A stretch of DNA of 64,000 nt. Origin: Adenophora triphylla var. japonica (lineage: Eukaryota; Streptophyta; Magnoliopsida; Asterales; Campanulaceae). The notes under the pieces were generated by a model, which was given only the letters and a program-made list of their open reading frames with translations, did no database searches and had not been told where the DNA came from. The stretch is taken from positions 79,501 to 143,500 of the forward strand of contig JAFEMH010000737.1 of assembly GCA_022495995.1 (NCBI GenBank). Reading direction: 5' to 3'. Shown here one piece after another: positions 22,936 to 34,378 of the stretch. Position numbers and translations under genes: made by a program. How positions within the stretch are numbered: the stretch's first letter is position 1; every line of letters starts with the position of its first letter.

Positions 22936-23211
22936 CTTCCTTCTTCTCAATAAAAGCTTCACCAATTATTTAAAAGGGCGTTCCGTTAGAAGTTTTACCT
23001 TTCCTAAAATGACAAAGAATTTTACTATTTCACCCATTAATTTTCTCTCCTATTTCACTTTTATACTCACAACACTTTTCAAATTTATTATTTTCTCCGC
23101 TCATTCTTTCTCCTATTTACTTTTACACTCACAATATTTTTTTTACTTACTTTTTTTTCTTAATTTACGTGTCAACCTAAAATGGTGAAGCATTTATTGG
23201 GACGGATGGAA
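22936..23211. mobile_element. Stowaway-like MITE, degenerate
   Basis: Imperfect terminal inverted repeats are present: CTTCCTTCTTCTCAATAAAA at the left, and at the right a sequence whose reverse complement is TTCCATCCGTCCCAATAAAT. They extend inward through GCTTCACCA. The element is flanked by TA (22934-22935, 23212-23213). The interior holds near-duplicate segments (TTTCTCCTATTTCACTTTTA). It has the size and termini of mariner-derived Stowaway elements. Confidence 0.7.
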
Positions 23212-24459
23212 TATATATAAAGTAGAAACAATTGCGAAAAGTATTGTGAGAGAATATTATATGGTTGATTAAATTGAGTTGTGCCCCTTAAAGTAAACAA
23301 AAGGGGCCGCCCTGCCCCTATGCACATTAAAAAAATAAATATCAAAATTGCAAATTCGAAACATCCTTCTCCATAGAACTCTTTTATAAACTTAAATCTA
23401 AGCAAGTGGTTTTCTACCCATTTTATTATTTTGTGAGTCAACTCTCGTAATGGTCAAACAAAGGCTACAAGATGATTTTCTTTTTTCATGATGCAAGGAC
23501 AAGTCATTGAATTTTCCTTTGTATATCATCAATATGGAAATCGGAAATAAAGAATAAGTTTCTTGAATTTTCCATTTAGGAGAAAATGGACAAAAGCTGG
23601 ACAAAAAAATTCCATTTATTTTAGAGTCACGAATGGGGTTGATGAAAATGACCGGAGATTCAATTTTGTTTGGATCCTCTAAACATGAATAGTTTTATTT
23701 AATTATTTTAAATTATTTTTCTTAAAGTCAGAATTCGATAATCTATAAATCAAAATTTGGACATATACTATGTGAGAACTGATTTTCCAATGAGTTATTT
23801 TAGGATGACCTGAATATAACATTGAAATTATTTTATTCAAATTGACTGATTAGTTAATTTAAAATAATTTTTTGTACTGAATCTATCTTTTTCTCTTATA
23901 ATTTATTCTGATTTCCATGTAATAAAAAATTGCTATATTTAAAATACAAACTACAAGCATAATACAGTATGTGCAAAAAGAAAAAACTATATTTTGCTAT
24001 TAGAAGAAGCATTCGATTTTCGAAAAAAAATTGATTTATAGTCATTTAATTGTACTAAAAATTTGCTATATTTAAAAACTATATTTTGCTATTAGAAGAA
24101 GCATTCTGATTTCCATGTAATAAAAATTTGCTATATTTAAAAATACTTATTTTTACGTTGCTTTTATCATAATAAAATTGTACTAAAATTAAAAAAAAAA
24201 CACGGTACTCGTCAGGAGAGAGATTAATTTAATTTTGGTAGTAATGAGAGCAGATTGGGGAATGAATTCAACAGTGTAACGAAAAACGAGAGTAAGCAAA
24301 ATGCCCCTAAAGGGATTGGGAGTTTGCAAAGTATGAAACCACGGAAATAAACGTCGTCAAAGTCAAAGTCAAAGGTAAAGGTTTTATTTACCTTGGAAAA
24401 ATCTTAGGTCGCTTTCTCTGTCTGTCTAATTGAACATTTCACATTTGGACCGTCCTTTA
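23212..24459. other. AT-rich spacer with local duplications
   Basis: No gene was recognised. A segment around TTTTGCTATTAGAAGAAGCA occurs twice (about 23990 and 24085), and TGATTTCCATGTAATAAAA also occurs twice (about 23910 and 24107), indicating overlapping short duplications. A short GC-richer stretch (24290-24400) contains a GTCAAAGTCAAAG repeat. Confidence 0.5.
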
Positions 24460-24647
24460 GGCTCCGTTTGTTTGGGGAAAAATGTTTTTCGAAAAACATT
24501 TTTTCCATTTTTCGGTGTTTGTTTCGCATCAGAAAATGGGGTAAACTTCATTTTTATCTTATTTTCCGAAAAACATTTTCATTTCCCGGAAAACATTTTG
24601 CCGGAAATCATTTTCCGGAAAATGTTTTACGCTAAACAAACGGAGCC
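24460..24647. mobile_element. Tourist (PIF/Harbinger-type) MITE
   Basis: Perfect 14-bp terminal inverted repeats GGCTCCGTTTGTTT (24460-24473) and AAACAAACGGAGCC (24634-24647) are flanked by TTA on both sides (24457-24459, 24648-24650), the target duplication of PIF/Harbinger elements. The interior contains further dyads of TTTTCCGGAAAA type. An open frame through it (24430-24651) is not a gene. Confidence 0.88.
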
Positions 24648-24809
24648 TTAACTTCAGCTTAATTATAACTTTTTATGTTGGTTAATAAAAAAACTAATTT
24701 ATATAATTTTAATATTAATTTATATCAATACAAAAATGATTTTAAGCATGCTTGACTTTGATTTATGAGTGTATGATATACAAATATATGTAACTACGGT
24801 AATGCAATA

Positions 24810-24902
24810 TATATGAGTGTTCATGAACGAAATTTCGTTCAAACATCGTACTTGCTCACACGTTGAGCGAAATTTTACTCATCGTTATGAATGCTCTTAA
24901 AT
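24810..24902. mobile_element. Small foldback MITE-like element
   Basis: The sequence folds back on itself: ATATGAGTGTTCAT at the left pairs imperfectly with ATGAATGCTCTTAAAT at the right, and inner segments ATTTCG and CGAAAT also pair. It includes the perfect 16-bp palindrome GAACGAAATTTCGTTC (24825-24840). No clear target duplication was found. Confidence 0.4.
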
Positions 24903-25794
24903 GATAAAGAGGTGTAAATTTGTTAAAAGTCCATTTTCATGGGCTGTCTACCTAATATTCCATAAAAAATAAATAAGAATGGCTCTTTGATAATTTGATT
25001 CCCTATTTATGTTATTCTTGGTTCATGAATTTTGTTTTGGATGGAATGAAAACCAAAATTAGTGCAATCTGTTGTTGCCATAGTTTATCTAAAAACACTG
25101 TAAATTTTAGTGGAATAAATCCATTGTCTCCCATAACTACAATTAAACAACACTTGGAAATTAATTTTATCAACAACTTAATTTCTCTTTATTTTTCCCT
25201 CCTTTTGTATGAAAATTTCTTAGTTATGATTTTTTTTTAATCGAAAAGGGATTTAAGAAGCCCCTAATTTTGTTAAAATATGAAAATAAAGTGTAACGGG
25301 GACAAAACCAAATCATCACGAAACAAAATGTGAATCAAAAAAAAAAGAAAAAGAAAGAAAGACATAGAAATAAAACTATCCCCGATATCTTTTAGAGTCT
25401 CGACATTAACGCGTTATTGCCATTTCTTTTATTAATCAAGATTATAGTAATCACTCATTATATTTGATATTTTCACGTGTTGTCCAGAATTTATCTGAAA
25501 ACGAAAAATATATATATGTCTCTATATTTAAGTTCAGGATACAAATTTATCATTATACAAGTTAATTGTCATATGTGATTTTGTACTCACGAAAAATGTG
25601 AGTACACTTAACCACCGTTAACTTTTCGTTATTAACGAAAATGCTGACTAAGCGAATTAAGTGGAATTTAAGATGTAACATGTGAAAAAAATTGCACACG
25701 TGAAATTTATGATGAGAATTGAAAGAACATATTTACATAAATCTCATAATATAAGAGTAAACCAAGATCGTAAACTTAAGTACATTAATATAAA
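24903..25794. other. AT-rich spacer
   Basis: I see no gene or element end in this stretch. The open frame at 24995-25240 has no recognisable domain and a composition typical of AT-rich noncoding DNA. Confidence 0.5.
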
Positions 25795-26690
25795 CTAGTG
25801 TAACACCCATGCGTTAAACGCACGACCATAACACTTTGACAAAAATAGAGTCATAAATAAAAGAGTCAATATAAATATAAGGATAAATATTAAATTGCCT
25901 CTTCTCTTAGACTTCAAGAATATTTCCAGAGTAAATAAATTTTTAACATTTATTAAAATAAAAGTACAACAAAATATTTCAAGTGATATAAAATTTATCA
26001 TACAATTAATTATATTCGATAATGACTGACCAATATAAATGTAATGATCGTTTTAACTTCTAACCCATGTTATAATGTCTTGCAGATAAATATTTTATGC
26101 ACTTAAATATATGAATCAGATATGTTGGAAGAATATAAAGAAAACTATAAATAATATATAAAATTTATGTAAAAAAAAAATATAATATCATATACCACTT
26201 TCTAAATAATAATTTTTGACAAAAAAGCTTACACATGTTAATGAAATAATATTACAAATTTTGAAAAAAATTTCTTGTAAACAATATTAGTTGTTTGACT
26301 TGTTGGCTTCCCATCTTCATCACATATTAAAATCTTCACACCAACACGATTAATTACTCTTGACAATTCAACATAAAGCTGCCCATGACTAAATACCGGT
26401 CTTTTGAAAAGCTTTCTTGAAAACGACGACATTAGTGGTACTGTCTGAAGTTGCATTGGCACCGTCTTTATGGGTGATTGAAATATGAAGACCTTGAGGA
26501 TTGGTAACTCGTGATAAAGCGACATACAATTGACCATGACAGAAAACAGATTTCCTTAAAAGAACACCGATCGTGGATAATGATTGACCCTGACATTTGT
26601 TAATCGACATCGCATAAGAAACCATCAACGGGAACTGCATTCGCTCGAATTTAAACAGTATCCTCGAATCTGATGGTGTCAAGGACATTC
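25795..26690 (-). mobile_element. Helitron 3' end with helicase C-terminus
   Basis: On the minus strand the element ends with a short hairpin (TGCGTT..AACGCA, about 25811-25828), then GGTGTTACA and CTAG at 25798-25795, followed by T. This is the hairpin-plus-CTRR terminus expected of Helitrons. Upstream, 26690-26238 encodes the C-terminal end of a Pif1-like RepHel helicase, with FPLMVSYAMSINKCQGQSLS (motif V region) and HGQLYVALSRV (motif VI). The HGQLY..LSRV..TTNVV segment is present twice in tandem, in different frames. The Rep domain and most of the helicase are absent, and the 5' terminus was not found because E3 is inserted upstream. Confidence 0.75.
26238..26690 (-). pseudogene. RepHel helicase C-terminal fragment, tail duplicated
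   Basis: Two overlapping frames carry divergent copies of the helicase tail. The first (26688-26389) has KCQGQSLSTIGVLLRK, VFCHGQLYVALSRV and STTNVVVFKKAF. The second (to 26238) has RPVFSHGQLYVELSRV and TTNIVYKKFFSKF. RepHel helicases unwind DNA during rolling-circle transposition. Nothing upstream of motif V remains, and a frame change separates the copies, so no functional protein is expected. Confidence 0.8.
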
Positions 26691-26809
26691 TTGTAATAAA
26701 TTACACATACTTAAATGAGACAATAAACTCCTATACTTCTAGGATAAATCAATCAATATTTTTTTCTGATTAATTATTTACAACTATACCAAATAAGCAA
26801 TGAAATATT
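26691..26809. other. AT-rich flank of E3
   Basis: A short noncoding stretch ends with ATATT (26805-26809), the left target duplication of E3. Confidence 0.6.
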
Positions 26810-27781
26810 TGTTACAAGGGTACTACAATTACAGAAAATTATAAATAAAATACAATTAACAAAAAATGAAAATATAAAGGATAAGTTGTTGAATTTTGAT
26901 GCACGAGCCCAATGAAATCACTGTCTCCTTAAGACATATTTGATTTCTCACCGAGTGTGCTTGAGTTTGCTTGGATCACTTGTCTCCCAGGATAGAACGT
27001 GCGGACCGGGGGCACTTCGCACCTAAAGTTCCCGGCGAGTTGTCGTGCTTGGACTAGTTCACCTCTTCTTCTATAATGCAAGCTAGGAGGCCAAATGAAG
27101 AAGCAACAAGATGCAACAAGAGAAATGGAAGAGGATTGCAGGAGAAAGAGTTAGTTTCTGCTGTGGTTTTTCTCTCAAAGAGTTTGCCAAAAGTTTTCCA
27201 AGTTTTCCCAAATGTTGTTGACAAACAACTATTTAAAGATTTCAAAAAACCAAGATTAAAACTGAAAAATTGTTGTTAATTATGTAATAAACAAAATTAT
27301 TACGAAATTAACCAACCAATAAATCGAAAATCTTAGCCATAATGATTTTCGTTTCAGTTTTTCACATTTAATATTTGGCTGTTACACTTCTGCTCAGGAA
27401 CTGCTCGGCCGAGTCTTATACCTTGCTCGACCGAGCAAGGCTTTGCCCAGATCTGCTCGACCGAGCAAGGCATATGCCTCGGCCGAGCATGGTTGTCCAG
27501 AAACTTTGGACCTTCTGTCATGCTCTGCTCGGCCTAGTCAACAACCTGCTCTGCCGAGCACCTTAGTAAAATTCAAAACCAATTTTAATATACAAAATCA
27601 AAATTTATTTGCAATAAGTGTGCCAAGTCCTTTGAGCATTTATATTTAATTCATCCAAAAACCATTTTGGAGAAATAAATATTTTATTTCACAAACACTA
27701 AACCACTTAAGTAATTTGACAAAATTACCCTTTAGAAATTAATTCATTTATTTCCTTCAAACCACCTTATTTTTTCAACAA
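26810..27781 (-). repeat. E3 3' LTR
   Basis: It matches 32428-33394 closely throughout. On the minus strand, U3 carries a cluster of TGCTCGGCCGAGCA-type palindromes (27404-27563) upstream of a TTTAAATAG TATA-like box (about 27228-27238). A segment containing CTTAAGACATAT (about 26929-26940) is complementary to the sequence that follows the 5' LTR. Confidence 0.93.
27404..27563. promoter_or_regulatory. CTCGGCCGAG palindrome cluster in the E3 LTR
   Basis: Several dyads based on TGCTCGGCCGAGCA occur. One 20-bp copy, 27421-27440, has 10-base arms with a single mismatch. The equivalent cluster in the other LTR (33043-33174) has two perfect 14-bp copies (33071-33084, 33161-33174). It lies upstream of the TATA-like box. 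Confidence 0.7.
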
Positions 27782-28293
27782 TCCCCCACATGAAGGAAAT
27801 TCATGAGGATAGGTGATAAAGTCCGGTAGTCGAAAACCTGCATAGGATAGGTAGGGGTTTGCCCTTTGAACCTTCCCTTGTAAAAGCATATTTACTCTAC
27901 TCGCTAATCAGTAGACGCGATGTCCTTGAACTGCTAGGTTTTTGTGTAGCCGATCATATACTTTACACAGGTATCTTCCTAACACAATTCAGCTCTCATA
28001 GCTGTGTCCATTCATGGCCCTGGATCACAATGCCTGGTTCTGTGAAAAGGTCTAAGAATTGAGCCTCACACAATTCTCCTCGAAGCAGCCTCTACTTCTT
28101 TCTCACATAGGTGATTCTTTTAAGTAACCCATTTTACTTCACATAAGAATCATTAAAAGTCATAGGCTTAACCTCGTTCATCTCGGGATGTCACTTTAAG
28201 GAATGAGTATAGGGTTGACCCCCACAGTGACGCTACAAGTCTTTTAACAGTTAGGTTGTCCCTTTGAACCTAGATCTTGGGATCTCCAGTCAG

Positions 28294-30788
28294 CTAGGTT
28301 GGGTTTTCCGCTGTGTTTAACTTCTCAAGAGGCTTTAAACCCATTCCCAATGTCAACCTTGCAATTATCTCTTTACTTAACCCTTTGGTTAGCGGATCCG
28401 CCAAATTATCTTTGGACCTTACATAGTCAATAGATATGGTGCCAGTTGCAAGCAGTTGTTTAATGGTATTATGTCTTCGTCGTATATGTCTAGACTTACC
28501 ATTATACATATGACTTTGTGCCCTACCAATCGCAGATTGACTATCGCAATGTATACTAATTACGGGCACAAGCTTTTCTCATCTTGGAATATCTTCTAGA
28601 AATTGGCGTAGCCATTCGACTTCTTCACCACATTTATCTAGTGCTATAAACTCAGATTCCATGGTTGATCTGGCCATAACAGTTTGCTTAGAAGATTTCC
28701 ATGATATAGCTGCACCTGCTAATGTGAATAAATATCCACTTGTAGACCTTGAGTCTTTGATATCTGATATCCAATTAGCATCAATATATCCTTCTATCAC
28801 AGCTGAATGTCTAGTGTAATGTAATTCAAAATCACGAGTATATCTTAAGTACCTTAGTACTCTTACTATACCCTTCCAATGATTTGTTCCAGGATTACTT
28901 GTATACCGGCTTAACTTGCTAACAGTATAAGCAATATCTGGCCTAGTACAACTCATCAAGTACATTAGACTTTCGATGATTCTCAAATACTCTAATTGAG
29001 ACACCGGTTCATCTCTATTCTTTGAGAGATGAAGATTTGGGTCAATTGGAGTACTCGCTATTCCATTGTCATCCTTGCTAAATTTTTTAAGAATTTTATC
29101 CACATAATGAGATTGACTTAACACAAGTCCGTTGGATATTCTAGAAATTTTAACTCCAAGGATTACATCTACAAGTCCCATATCTTTCATGTCAAACTTT
29201 GAATTCAACATTTCTTTCATGAATTTGATCATCTTATCACAACTCCCTATGATAAGCATGTCGTCTACATAAAGATACAAAATGACATAGCCATTTTTCG
29301 TGGTTTTAGTATAGACACATTTGTCACATTCATTTATTTTAAATCCAATTTGCATCATAGCATTATCAAATTTCTGATGCCACTGTTTTGGTGCTTGTTT
29401 CAAGCCATATAATGACTTTACTAATTTACACACCTTCTTTTTTTGTCCATGCGCAACAAACCCCTCGGGTTGTTCCATGTAAATCTCCTCTTCTAAATCT
29501 CCATTTAGAAAGGCTGTTTTTACATCCATTTGATGTATTTCAAGATTTCTCAATGCGGCAATTGCAAGTACAACTCTTATTGACGTTATTCTCGTGACAG
29601 GAGAATACGTGTCAAAATAGTCTAGGCCTTCTTTTTGTCTGTAACCTTTAATTACAAATCGGGCCTTGTACTTATCAATTGTTCCGTCCGCCTTCATTTT
29701 CTTTTTGAAAATCCACCTATATCCTAGTGGTTTACTTTCCGGAGGAAGGTCCACTAGTTCCCATGTGTGATTTTGCAAAATGGAATCAATTTCACTTTTA
29801 ATTGCTTCCTTCTACAAAGGTCCTTCCGAAGAGCTAACGGCTTCTTTGTAACTTTGTGGTCCGCTTTCTACCATATAGGTTAGAAAGTCCGGACCATAGG
29901 ATTTTTCAATCCTAGCTCTTTTTCTCCGTCGAGGTTCTACCTCTTCTTCTTCACTTTTATCTTGAACGTGTTCTTCTTCTATTGAATCTATAATCCTAGT
30001 CGATGAGCTTGCCTCATTTCTTGACTTACACGGGAATATATTCTCAAAGAAAGATACGTTCACAGATTCCATTATAGTATTTTTGTGTATAGCTTCAATT
30101 TTCGACTCATACACAAGAAATCTATAAGCATTACTGTTATGTGCATATCCAATAAATATGCAATCAACAGTTTTAGGTCCAATCTTCACCTTTTTAGGAG
30201 GAGGTATGGCCACCTTTGCAAGACACCCCCATACTCTCAAGTGTTTGTAACTTGGCATTCTTCCATGCCATAGTTCATAAGGAGTTTTGTCTTGTTTCTT
30301 TCGGGGTATTTTTTTAACACGTAGTTAGCCAACAACACGGCTTCCCCCCACATGTTATCTGGTAATCCCAAACTCAATAACATGGCATTCATCATTTCTT
30401 TCAATGTCTGATTTTTCCTTTCGGCAACACCGTTTTGTTGGGGTGTATAAGGTGCCGAGGTTATATGTTTAATTCCACTTTGAGCACAAATTGCTTCAAA
30501 TGGAGATTCATATTCACCTCCTTTATCACTTTTTAGCATCTTAATTTTCCGGTTTAATCGATTCCCAACTTCATTTTTATAGAGAGTAAACTACTCTATA
30601 GCTTCTTCTTTACTTTTTAGAAGATACACATAGCAATACTTTGTGCCATCATCTACAAAAGTCATGAAGTACTTATTGCCGTCCCGTGATTGTGTTTATT
30701 TAAAGTCACATAAGTCCGTGTGAACCAATTCAAGTGGTTCACTATGTCTTTCAACTGAAGGGAATGCCTTTCTTGTTAATTTTGCTTC
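28294..30788 (-). pseudogene. pol: E3 pol: integrase end, reverse transcriptase and RNase H
   Basis: The integrase core contains [17 protein letters not shown] and NGVAERKNQ, so the D, D and E catalytic residues are all present. Two in-frame stops lie near 30710 and 30595. The reverse transcriptase block (29778-28579) is open for 399 codons, with [50 protein letters not shown] and catalytic YVDDMLII. RNase H follows with [18 protein letters not shown], then an interruption near 28575. The last part contains SIHCDSQSAIGRAQ and DNLADPLTKGL. Linker sequence at 29812-30258 contains an acidic/basic stretch typical between integrase and reverse transcriptase. Confidence 0.92.
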
Positions 30789-32346
30789 TACAAAATTTCA
30801 CATTTTTGTTTACAATCAACTTTAAACTTTGGAATAGAATTTGCTTTTGTCAAACGACGTATAGAATCAAAATTAACATGACCAAGTCTATCATGCCACA
30901 AATTAAATGACTCAAGCAAGTAAACGGAAGAGATATTCATATCATTAGCTTTAGCTTTAACAACTATTACACTTAACTTGAATAGGCCATCATTGACATA
31001 GCCTTTACCCACAAACATTCCACTCTTAGACAAAGTGACTACATTGGACTCAAACACAATATGAAATCCATGCTTTATCAAAAGCGATCCGGACACCAAG
31101 TTCTTCCGGATATCGGGCACATAAAGCACGTTGTTGAGAGTCAACTCCTTCCCGGATGTCATCTTCAAGACCACTTTTCCTTCACCTTTGATCTCGGAAG
31201 TGGCTGAATTCCCCATGAATAGCTTCTCGCCATCCTTAGCAACAAAAGTACTAAGCATGTCTCTATTGGAGCACACATGTCTAGTAGCACCGGTGTCAAT
31301 CCACCATTGATTTGGGTTTGAACCCACCAAATTCACCTCGGAAATCACAGCTAGGAGGTGCATCTTGGACACTTTCCTAGCAATGCCTTCCACCATGTTT
31401 GCCTCACGAGCCTTCTTTGGCAACTTGCAAGCATGAGCCTTGTGGCCTTCACGGCCACAATTGTAACAAGTTCCTAAGAATTTCTTCTTGGAAACACCAC
31501 CTTTTGGTCCCAAGTGGGAATGCTTGGAAGTTGTCACAACCTTCCCTTTTCCCTTCCCAAAGCTTTTGCCTTTGTAGCTTTGACCATGCTCACCACATTG
31601 GCCTTAGCCACACTAGAAACAAACTTGTTTTCAGTGACTCTATTGTTCTCTTCAATACTCAAACGAAGGATTATTCCTTCCACATCCATTTCCTTTCGCT
31701 TATGCTTAAGGTAGTTCTTGAAATCATTCCAAGATGGAGGCAATTTCTCAATGATTTCAGCCACTTGAAAGCTTTCACTTATGATCATACCCTCGGCATG
31801 AATCTCGTACAAAATAGTTTGAAACTCATTAACTTGAGATTTCACACTCTTGCTGTCCACCATCTTAAAATCAAGGAATTGAGCAACAATGAACTTCTTT
31901 GTTCCCGCATCCTCAATCTTATATTTGTGGTCCAACGACCCCCACAATTTCTTTGTAGATTTCTTTTCATTGAACACATTGTAAAGAGAATATGAAAGCG
32001 AATTGAGGACATAGTTTCTGCACAAGTATTCCCCATGCTTCCATGTTTCTATCGCAGCCAAGGTTGTAACATCGGTTTCTCCTTCACTCACCTTTGGCAT
32101 ATCCTCTTTCAGATATTTTTCCAAGTGCAAGGTAGTGAGGTAGAAAAGCATCTTTTGTTGCCAACGCTTAAAGTCGTGGCCAACAAACTTCTCGGGTTTT
32201 TCCGCATGAGGGGTAGGGATATGGATAGTTGGAGCATTTGTCACAATTGCCGAGCCACTTCCGTTTCCAGTTAGGGGATTAGTTTGGGGTCAAGTTTGGG
32301 ATCCAATTTGGGTCTCCACGTTGTTGTTGTTGTTGTTAGTCGCCAT
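30789..32346 (-). pseudogene. gag: E3 gag and protease
   Basis: The likely start is the ATG at 32346 (MATNNNNNNVE), with a TGA stop about 18 codons in. The frame then continues open (32244-31534) through KFVGHDFKRWQQKMLFYLTT, a copia gag motif, and VNEFQTILYEIHAEG. A frameshift near 31540 leads to the zinc knuckle CYNCGREGHKAHAC (CX2CX4HX4C) and the protease active site WWIDTGATRHVC (near 31300). The GAG-pre-integrase motif LWHDRLGHVNFDSIRRL is near 30880. These form the particle, bind RNA and process the polyprotein. The few defects suggest recent loss of function. Confidence 0.92.
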
Positions 32347-32407
32347 CTGAAACACAACAACTTAGTTAGTATTTTCTGTTTCTAAAATCTGTAATCGACT
32401 CCCTCGA

Positions 32408-32427
32408 TTAGGGATATGTCTTAAGAT
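32408..32427 (-). other. E3 unusual primer-binding region
   Basis: Three bases after the 5' LTR (minus strand), where a primer-binding site should start, the sequence reads CTTAAGACATAT (32425-32414). It has no TGG and no obvious match to a tRNA 3' end. The same 12 bases are perfectly complementary to a site inside the LTR (32546-32557), giving a potential U5-leader stem. Confidence 0.55.
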
Positions 32428-33394
32428 TGTTACAAGGGTACTACAATTACAGAAAATTATAAATAAAATACAATTAACAAAAACTGAAAATACAAAAGAT
32501 AAGTTGTTGAATTTTGATGCACGAGCCCAATGAAACCATTGTCTCCTTAAGACATATTCGATCCCTCACCGAGTGTGCTTGAGTTTGCTTGGATCGCTTG
32601 TCTCCCAGGATAGAACGTGCGGACCGGGGGCACTTCGCACCTAAAGTTCCCGGCGAGTTGAATCGTGCTTGGACTAGATCACCTCTTCTTCTATAATGCA
32701 AGCTAGGAGGCCAAATGAAGAAGCAACAAGATGCAACAAGAGAAATGGAAGAGGATTGCAGGAGAAAGAGTTAGTTTCTGCTATGTTTTTTCTCTCAAAG
32801 AGTTTGCCAAAAGTTTTCCAAGTTTTCCCAAATGTTGTTGACAAACAACTATTTAAAGATTTCAAAAAACCAAGATTAAAACTGAAAAATTGTTGTTAAT
32901 TATGTAATAAACAAAATTATTACGAAATTAACCAACCATTAAATCGAAAATCTTAGCCATAATGATTTTCGTTTCAGTTTTTCACATTTAATATTTGGCT
33001 GTTATACTTCGTCAGAACCGCTCGCCGAAGTCTTATACCTTGCTCGGCCGAGTAAGGCTTTGCCCAGATATGCTCGGCCGAGCAAGGCATATGCCTCGGC
33101 CGAGCATGGTTGTCCAGAAACTTTGGACCTTCTCATGCTCGCTTCTACGAGTAAACAACCTGCTCGGCCGAGCACCTCAGTAAAATTCAAAACCAATTTT
33201 GATTTACAAAATCAAAATTTATTTGCAATAAGTGGGCCAAATTCTTTGAGCATTTATATTTAATTCATCCAAAAATTATTTTGGACAAATAAATATTTTA
33301 TTTCACAAACACTAAACCACTTAAGTAATTTGACAAAATTACCCTTTAAAAATTAATCCATTAATTTCCTTCAAACCACCATATTTTTCCAACA
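32428..33394 (-). repeat. E3 5' LTR
   Basis: It is the mate of 26810-27781, with about 97% identity judged by eye. It contains the palindrome cluster (33043-33174) and a TATA-like TTTAAATAG (minus, about 32848-32858). It is followed by the right target duplication ATATT (33395-33399). Confidence 0.93.
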
Positions 33395-33801
33395 ATATTA
33401 AATTGCATATTCATTTAAAAATACAACTACTAATTAATCAACTATTACATTATATATTTAGATAAATATTTAGATAATGAGTATCAATATGGGCTTATTA
33501 ATTTGGCCCAAGAGTTAAATCAAAAGAATATAATGAAATTTAATCATCATTTTTAAAATCTTTAAGAATCAGTCCGGCCCAAATGAAAAAAAAAAAAAAC
33601 TAAAAACTAAAACTATGTTGTAAAAATGATTGAATATCAAATGGGATTATGGGACTATTATTATGGGATAGAGAGATTATATTGATGTATAGATTAAAAA
33701 AATTGAGCATTCCAAGTTCTCTGTTTAAAAACCCGTAGCTTCCATCAATGTTTTAGTTTGTTTTTTGCATATCCACCTCCCGTTTCAAAAAAATTAATTT
33801 T
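33395..33801. other. AT-rich flank, possibly Helitron body
   Basis: No coding sequence was recognised. If the Helitron at 25795-26690 continues beyond E3, this could be part of it. A TCTCTCTATCCC string on the minus strand near 33676 is a weak candidate for a Helitron 5' end. Confidence 0.35.
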
Positions 33802-33809
33802 CATAAGCA

Positions 33810-34038
33810 CAGTGGCGAAGCCAGAAATTTATGTAAATGGGGTCGAGATTGCTCTTGGGATAATTAATAAAATTGATGTATATAAATTTAGGATACAAGT
33901 GGGTCAAATAACAAAAAGTTAAAGGTGTCAAAATGTATAAATCCATCATTTCTAAAAATTTGATAATGCTAAAATTGACACATTGCAAAATTGAAGGGGG
34001 TTGAATGACCCCTTGGATTCAATGTGGCTTTGCCACTA
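33810..34038. mobile_element. hAT-type MITE
   Basis: The 229-bp element has terminal inverted repeats CAGTGGCGAAGCCA and TGGCTTTGCCACTA (two mismatches). It is flanked by a perfect 8-bp target duplication CATAAGCA (33802-33809, 34039-34046). Eight-base duplications and CAGTGGCG termini fit the hAT superfamily. There is no coding capacity. Confidence 0.88.
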
Positions 34039-34263
34039 CATAAGCATACTCAAACGTTTACCTATTTTAATCCATACAAACACCCAACTTACATCAAGAT
34101 TAAGTAGCAATAAGAATGAAAAATGAGAACACTAACCACATAAACGAACAGGCTCGCACTCCAATAGGATAATCAGAAAGTCAACATGAACTCTGTCAAT
34201 TACATTTTTTGCACAATTAAACTGTCATTGTTTCAGTTCCTACACTCATGGGATATTCAAGGA

Positions 34264-34378
34264 TCATACTTCAGATAAAAGGCTGTCCCCTTTCCCACCT
34301 TGATCTATCTGAACCGGCCTCACCACCACGCCTAACCGAGGAGACCTGCTCCTGCTTTTTCGCTTCTTGGGAGACCAG
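34264..34378 (-). pseudogene. Candidate host terminal exon with RS-rich sequence
   Basis: On the minus strand an acceptor-like TTTGTCAG (AG at 34380-34379) is followed by 115 bases. After one base completing a codon, they encode WSPKKRKSRSRSPRLG and 21 more residues to a TGA at 34266-34264. The KRKSRSRSPR run is typical of RS-domain nuclear RNA-processing proteins. About 220 bases of T-rich sequence downstream could be its 3' untranslated region. No upstream exon could be found; the sequence beyond is broken by MITE and LTR insertions. It could be a live last exon, a captured fragment or chance. It is the only stretch here that resembles host coding sequence. Confidence 0.35.

Larger units (their letters stand above)
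26810..33394 (-). mobile_element. E3: nearly intact Ty1/copia retrotransposon
   Basis: Two LTRs of about 970 bp (26810-27781 and 32428-33394) are oriented minus, start TGTTG and end TGTAACA on that strand. They are flanked by ATATT on both sides (26805-26809, 33395-33399). The internal region encodes gag, protease, integrase, reverse transcriptase and RNase H in that order, which defines copia. A polypurine tract (minus-strand ATGTGGGGGAT, about 27782-27791) abuts the 3' LTR. Only about half a dozen stops or frameshifts interrupt the polyprotein. The element lies within AT-rich DNA that probably belongs to the Helitron. The Tork-like lineage suggestion is tentative. Confidence 0.95.

Noticed and set aside
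33676..33676. Helitron 5' end at TCTCTCTATCCC on the minus strand
   Set aside because: Only a weak match to the usual 5' terminus and no link to the 3' end beyond orientation; kept as a note only.
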